A model generated the notes under the pieces. The model saw only the letters and a list, made by a program, of their open reading frames with translations. It ran no database searches and had not been told where the DNA came from. A DNA stretch of 36,318 nucleotides from assembly GCA_001724265.1 (NCBI GenBank), contig MEDY01000313.1, positions 1 through 36,318 of the forward strand, read 5' to 3'. Source of the DNA: Rhizaria sp. SCN 62-66 (lineage: Eukaryota > Rhizaria, unplaced). Made by a program: the position numbers and the translations under genes. Shown in pieces: positions 31,905-36,318 of the stretch; the first letter of the stretch is position 1, and the number at the start of each line of letters is the position of its first letter.

Positions 31905-34165
31905 TTAGGGCGCGCGCAGGCCCTGTGAGATCTCGTAGTTCTTGAAGGCGGCGTTGAGGACGTCGAAGACGAGCTCGGCGGTTGCCTTCATCTGGGGAGT
32001 GCCAGACGACACCTTGTCCGGGTGCACCATCATGAGCGCCTTGCGGTAGGCGCGCTTGATCGAGTTGTAATCAAGCAGCTGCGTGATGTCCATCTTCTGC
32101 CACTCGTTGCCCTCCCACAGCACGGTCGGCAGCGACGCCAGCAGCGGGCCGATCTGCTTTTCGACGCCATTGCGATAACGCCATTGGTGCACCTTGTGCT
32201 CGTACTGGCCCTTGAGGTGGTTCACCATGGCGATGTCCTCGGCCGTGTCCGCCGCCGCCGTGGGCAGCGCGCCGCCGGAGCTGTTGCCGTAGCTCGCGGC
32301 CGCCGCGGGGGCCGCAGAGGGGGACTTGGGGGAGCCGAAGTCGTCGTCCAGGGGGTCGAACGAGAAACCGGAGCTGGAGCCGGAGGCAGCGGAGCCGGAA
32401 GAGCTCGCGGGGGCGCCAGAAAAGGCGCCGAAGATGTCCGTGGCGGGCGCCGCGCCGCCGCCGCCGGCGACAGGAGACGCGGCGGCCGCGGCGGCCGCGG
32501 TGGCGGCGGCTGCGGCAACGGCAGCGGGCGCGACGGGCCGCGACTCGACCACGTCGTCGTCGATGTCGTCGACTGCGGTCGCTGCGCGGCGCGGCGGCAT
32601 CGCGGGGACAGCGGCGGGCGCAGCAGCGGCGGGGCGAGAGCTAGAACTGGAGCTGGAGCTGGAGCTGGAGCCGCCGCTAAAGAACATGTCGAAGTCGCCG
32701 TGGCCGTGACCGGCGGTGGCGGCGGCGGGCTTGGAGCTGGAGCTGGAGCCGCCGCCAAAGAGGTCGAGGACGTCGTTGCTCTTGTTCGCGGGCGCGGCGG
32801 GGGTCGGACGCGGAGCCGCCGCGCTGCTGCTGCTGGAGTCGAAGAAGCCGCCCAGGAGGTCCATGGTGCCGTGCTGCTGCGGCTTGTTGCTGCTGCTGCT
32901 GCTGCTGCTGTTGCTGCTGCTGTTGTTCGGCGTAGAGCTGAAGCTGCCCAGGAGGTCGATGCTGCCGCTGGCCGAGAGCGACGACGGCGACGACACCACG
33001 GGCGCCGGCTGCTGCGACGCAGAGGACGAGGACGAGAAGAACGAGTCCAGGTCGCCCATCGGGGACGCCACAGGCGCGGGCGCGGGCGCGGGGGCGGGGG
33101 CGGGGGCGGGCTTGGCGGCGGCAGAAGCGGGAGCCGCGGGGGCGGCGGCGGCGGGCTTGGCGGCGGGCGCGGGGGCCGGGACAGGTGACGTGAGCTTCTT
33201 GGGGGCCACTGCGGGGCTCTCAGGACTGCTCGCAGCAGGAGCAGCCGCAGAGCTAGAGCTGGAGCTACTGGAAGAAGGGGCGTCCTTGCCGCCGGGCAGG
33301 GGCACGCGCTTGCGATATGACGTGATGAGCGGGGTGAACTTCTCGGTGTTCTCCAGGCTCTCGGTGAAGTACTCGCGCTGACACTCGAGGATGCGCACGA
33401 AGACCTGTGGAGTTAACAACAAAAGAGAATACATCATAATGAGGTGGGAGTTGCAGTCAGCAAAAGTACATCATATGCATATTCTACGTATAATTTTAAA
33501 CGAACGCATTATATCTTTGCAAGCAAAAACGATATGCCGAAGACATCTCTTGTTTTGCGAAGTAGAGGAAAGCGTACCTGGTCGAAGCGGGAGAAGCGGT
33601 TTGCGATGGCGGCGTCGACGTCAGTGCCGACGCTGCCCATGAGCGTGGCGAGCTGCTTGGCGTTGTGGCGCAGCTTCGAGTCCTCGCGCTCGAACTCCTC
33701 GCCCTTGCCGCGGCCGGCCGCACGCATGGCGTCGACGCGCGCCTTGAGCGTCTCCACACCCACAGACTGCTCGTCGGCGGCACGGAGACGCTCGCGGAGC
33801 ACGCGGAGAGACTCGCGCCAGAGGTCGAGCTCGCGCTGAACGTCCCAGCCGAACTGCTCCTTGTAGAGGAACAGCAGGTTGGACTCCTGGTCGGCCATGG
33901 CGGTGAGGAACTGCTGGATGCTCTTCTGGCGCTCCTCCGACTTGCGGTAGAACTTGCCCACGTCGGCCGCCAGCACGCGCGTGGCGTCGCCCACGGCAAG
34001 CATGGAGCGCGCGTAGCCCTCGACAGTGGCCTGCAGCGCCGTGACCATCGAGTCGAGCTTCTGCAGCTGGTCGTAGCGACGCGCAAGCTCGGCGTCCTTG
34101 GGCGGCTTGTCCGCCAGCCCTATCGTCTGGAGCACGCGGTCGCGGGACTTTTTGAAGAAGTCCAT
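31905..34165 (-). CDS. BAR domain protein with C-terminal auxilin-type J domain (two exons)
   Basis: Exons 34165-33578 and 33404-31905 on the minus strand are joined across intron 33577-33405 (GTACGC...CAG, phase 0), giving 695 aa ending in TAA. Residues 1-235 are helical and charged, starting MDFFKKSRDRVLQTIGLADK and continuing past the join as FDQ-VFVRILECQREYF, typical of BAR domains that bind curved membranes. Residues about 240-585 are a Ser/Ala/Pro-rich linker with repeated short motifs (DLLG, LDLFG, FDMFF, TDIFGAF, FDPLDDDF) resembling clathrin and adaptor ligands. Residues about 588-690 match the auxilin/GAK J domain: LLASLPTVLWEGNEWQ, KRAYRKALMMVHPDK with HPD at 657-659, then ELVFDVLNAAF. 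Such J domains recruit Hsc70 to strip clathrin coats. The ATG follows an acceptor-like TGCTGCAG, so a leader intron is possible. Biochemical role is inferred from the domains. Confidence 0.85.
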
Positions 34166-35749
34166 CTGCAGCAGCGCACAAGAGGGAACACAGAAGGTGA
34201 TTTAAAACATGTGGGAATACGGTGAGTATGGTTATAGCGGGTATAAAGTTAAGGAAAGGCGCGGAGCAGGGTTGAACGGCTGCGAAGGCACAGAGCAAAC
34301 GACGAACTTTGGAGGAAGCGTCGGGCTGCATTGGGAAGGTGTAACGCGCGATTCGCGCAAAAGCAAAATCAACACCGTAAATTCCAAACATTATTCATCA
34401 TCCGAAGCTAACTTTTCACGCGTCTGACGTTGCTCTGGCGGAGCTTGGGTCTGTGATAGATCTGCCTTCGTCAGCAAACGCTTTTTGGTTGTGGAAGGGG
34501 TCAGTGCGACGGTGCTCACGGTCAGAGTTAAGGTGGATGTGGTGGAAGGAATATCTTCGCTGTTGATCGCCTTTACCTTTGCAATTTCGAACCATACTTT
34601 GGTGAACAATTATTTCATTATTTCTTTCTATGGTGGTCAGGTTTATTTCTATCTCGCATCGAACTCCACAGTGATATCACGGCTACAGTGACAAACGAGA
34701 ATCGTAACTCAGGCAGGTGTAGGTGATGCAGAAAAGTACATGAGCAGATATAGCCATCACATTTAGTTACCACGCATCGACGTTGCATAGTCAACAGAAT
34801 TTGACCTTGCGACTCGCCGATTGACGTGCACAGAACTCACGTTGTCTTCATTAATACGCATTGAGTTAAAAATCGAGTGCCGACACAGAGTCCATTAACA
34901 CATAGATTGATGAGGCCCAATGAATCATGCCACATTAAGAAAGGTACCACAGATTTGTTTTCATAGATGCAACACGACATCAAGACATGACCATAAAGAC
35001 CACCAAGGTAGCAGTTTCACACGTTCGAGGAGAGAGTATTTAACGAATGAAGCAAACTCACAGGGCATCTAGCTCAGCGAAATAGCAGTTCTGAGAAATA
35101 AAAGCAGCAACACATGCTCCAAAGACACACCAGCAAAGTTTCTGTAAAACATTGCACCTTAGAATGCTCGCTACGCTTCGCAAGCGCCTCGCTTAATAGA
35201 GATAAACAAAGGTGACCTCCCCGAACCCAAAATGACCCAACAAAGCCATGGGGTTGTAAGCCAAGACCAAGCTCAAAACAAGTGAGCATCACATTAATAG
35301 AACAAAAAATAATTTTGCTAACATAAATGCAGCCAAATTTGTATACGACGATTGTTTCATTGCATGCAGAGAGGCTTTTGTCTCCCTCACCCCAGAGTCG
35401 TGGAGTAGAGTCTGAAAGAACGCGCGTATTCACCACAATACATCGCGTTGTTGTTGATTTCAATAACAATTCCAACACAAAGCTGTACGTTTTGTGAGAA
35501 ACATATGCTGACTGAGTGTTTCACGATGAAACCAAAGAGATATCGAGGTAGTATGATATAGGCTATTTATTTCTTTTTGGCTGTCAAGTTCGCAAAAAAG
35601 CCAGAGACGACGGGGCCAGTTCTGAAAAAAGAAACTGAATTTAAAATCAAGCCGCCAGCCCCCTCGCACTCTAGCCCCGCGACCGAGCCGGGGCTTGGGA
35701 GTTGAGGTCGAGACGATTGTTTGGGCTCTTTGTCTGTTTGCTGACAAGC
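34166..35749. other. Divergent intergenic region between BAR-J gene and RPL18
   Basis: About 1.6 kb, AT-rich, containing both promoters. Short open frames on either strand lack the GC-ending codon bias of the real genes. A GC-rich patch at about 35650-35700, with a CCCCG/CGGGG inverted repeat, lies about 60 nt upstream of the RPL18 start codon and is the most promoter-like element I can see. No tRNA or snRNA recognised. Confidence 0.5.
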
Positions 35750-36318
35750 ATGGTACGTCTCGCCACCAATCTGCGCATATTATCCCCGTTGTTTTGCTGC
35801 TATCTATCATTGCTATACATCTTTTGTCGTTCTTTTTGAGGAGAACGGGCCGTTGGGAAGTCGCTGCTGGACTCGTCCTAGAGCAATGCCGAAGTTGAGG
35901 CCGACTCTTCGGTGCGCTCGCGTTGGTTCCTGGGGACCTTAGAGTCAGTCTATGTGCCCTCTCCGTGCTGTTTCGACATGTAATTCTTTGCTCCCTGTAC
36001 CATGCACTCACTGCTCTTCGCTTTTCCCATCCTCGCTGTTCCCTTTTGTTTCCCTCTTCCCCCTCTTCTTCTGTCCTCTTCACCCATCTTTCTTCGCTGC
36101 CCTGCTCTGCCCTGCCGTCCGCGTGCTTTGGCTCGTGTGTCTCTATTTTCTCCACACTCGTGCCCTTTATTTGCGCGCTATAACAGGGTATTGATCTCAA
36201 GGCCGGCGGCCGCATCCGCAAGGGTGTCCGCACCAACCCCAAGACGGAGAACGTGTACGTTCGCCTCCTCGTGAAGTTGTACAAGTTCCTCGCTCGCCGC
36301 ACCAGCGCGACCTTCAAC
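35750..36318 (+). CDS. RPL18: 60S ribosomal protein L18, N-terminal part (runs off the window)
   Basis: Exon 2 begins at 36187 after a pyrimidine tract ending AACAG and encodes 44 residues to the window edge, starting [13 protein letters not shown] and including [20 protein letters not shown], an unmistakable eukaryotic L18 (eL18) N-terminus. The family starts MG(I/V)D, so only the Met is missing from this exon. It is supplied by the ATG at 35750-35752, followed immediately by the donor GTACGT. The 434-nt intron 35753-36186 is therefore in phase 0 right after the start codon. L18 is a structural protein of the large cytosolic subunit. Codons are strongly C-ending, as expected for high expression. 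Confidence 0.92.
35753..36186 (+). other. Long, pyrimidine-rich first intron of RPL18
   Basis: At 434 nt this is the longest intron in the window, the others being 119 to 216 nt. Its 3' third (about 36000-36130) is an extended C/T-rich tract. First introns next to the start codon of ribosomal protein genes often carry regulatory elements; that role here is inferred. Confidence 0.7.

Noticed and set aside
34391-34609. Minus-strand open frame considered as an upstream exon of the BAR-J gene
   Set aside because: The BAR-J frame already starts with a plausible ATG (MDFFKK); this segment lacks GC-ending codons, and no donor with matching phase was evident.

Overview
The window is nuclear DNA from an intron-bearing eukaryote, most likely a free-living unicellular one. 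Coding exons are very GC-rich and full of Ala, Gly, Ser, Gln and Asp homopolymers. Introns (119 to 434 nt) and intergenic DNA are AT-rich. All fourteen introns I could place begin with GT and end with AG, and most begin GTACG. Two cytosolic ribosomal proteins (P1, L18), MSH2 and a clathrin-uncoating J domain confirm a eukaryote. An ADAM-type protease carrying a thrombospondin array would fit Obazoa or a relative such as an apusomonad or holozoan protist, but the sequence does not settle the lineage. I saw no tRNA, rRNA, CRISPR array, transposase or viral gene.

Layout. (1) 2-148 (+): the last 48 codons of a gene I do not recognise. (2) 1119-8533 (-): a three-exon gene for a protein of about 2353 aa, mostly low complexity, with one clear EF-hand loop. 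(3) 8534-9983: intergenic DNA holding what looks like a decayed minus-strand terminal exon at 9210-9407. (4) 9984-24111 (+): the centrepiece, an eight-exon gene for a protein of about 4346 aa. Its order is signal peptide, prodomain with a cysteine switch, reprolysin-type zinc protease, disintegrin-like domain, about 36 thrombospondin type-1-like modules in a strict two-module alternation, EGF-like segments around a beta-sandwich-like domain, one membrane helix and a long acidic Ala-rich tail. A single in-frame TAG lies halfway through it. (5) 24112-26554: gene-free. (6) 26555-27013 (+): ribosomal stalk protein P1 without the usual C-terminal FGLFD-type tail. (7) 27700-31222 (+): MSH2. (8) 31905-34165 (-): a BAR domain joined through a linker of clathrin/adaptor-like motifs to an auxilin-type J domain. 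(9) 35750-36318 (+): the start of ribosomal protein L18, whose first coding exon is only the ATG.

How the genes relate. They look like independent neighbours, not a pathway cluster; intergenic gaps run from about 0.7 to 2.4 kb. The best candidates for undescribed biology are the membrane-anchored ADAM/thrombospondin giant, as a possible adhesion or matrix-remodelling receptor, and the BAR-auxilin fusion, which would physically couple membrane-curvature sensing to Hsc70-driven clathrin uncoating. The amber codon, the P1 tail and the GTACG splice donors are specific anomalies that can be tested.
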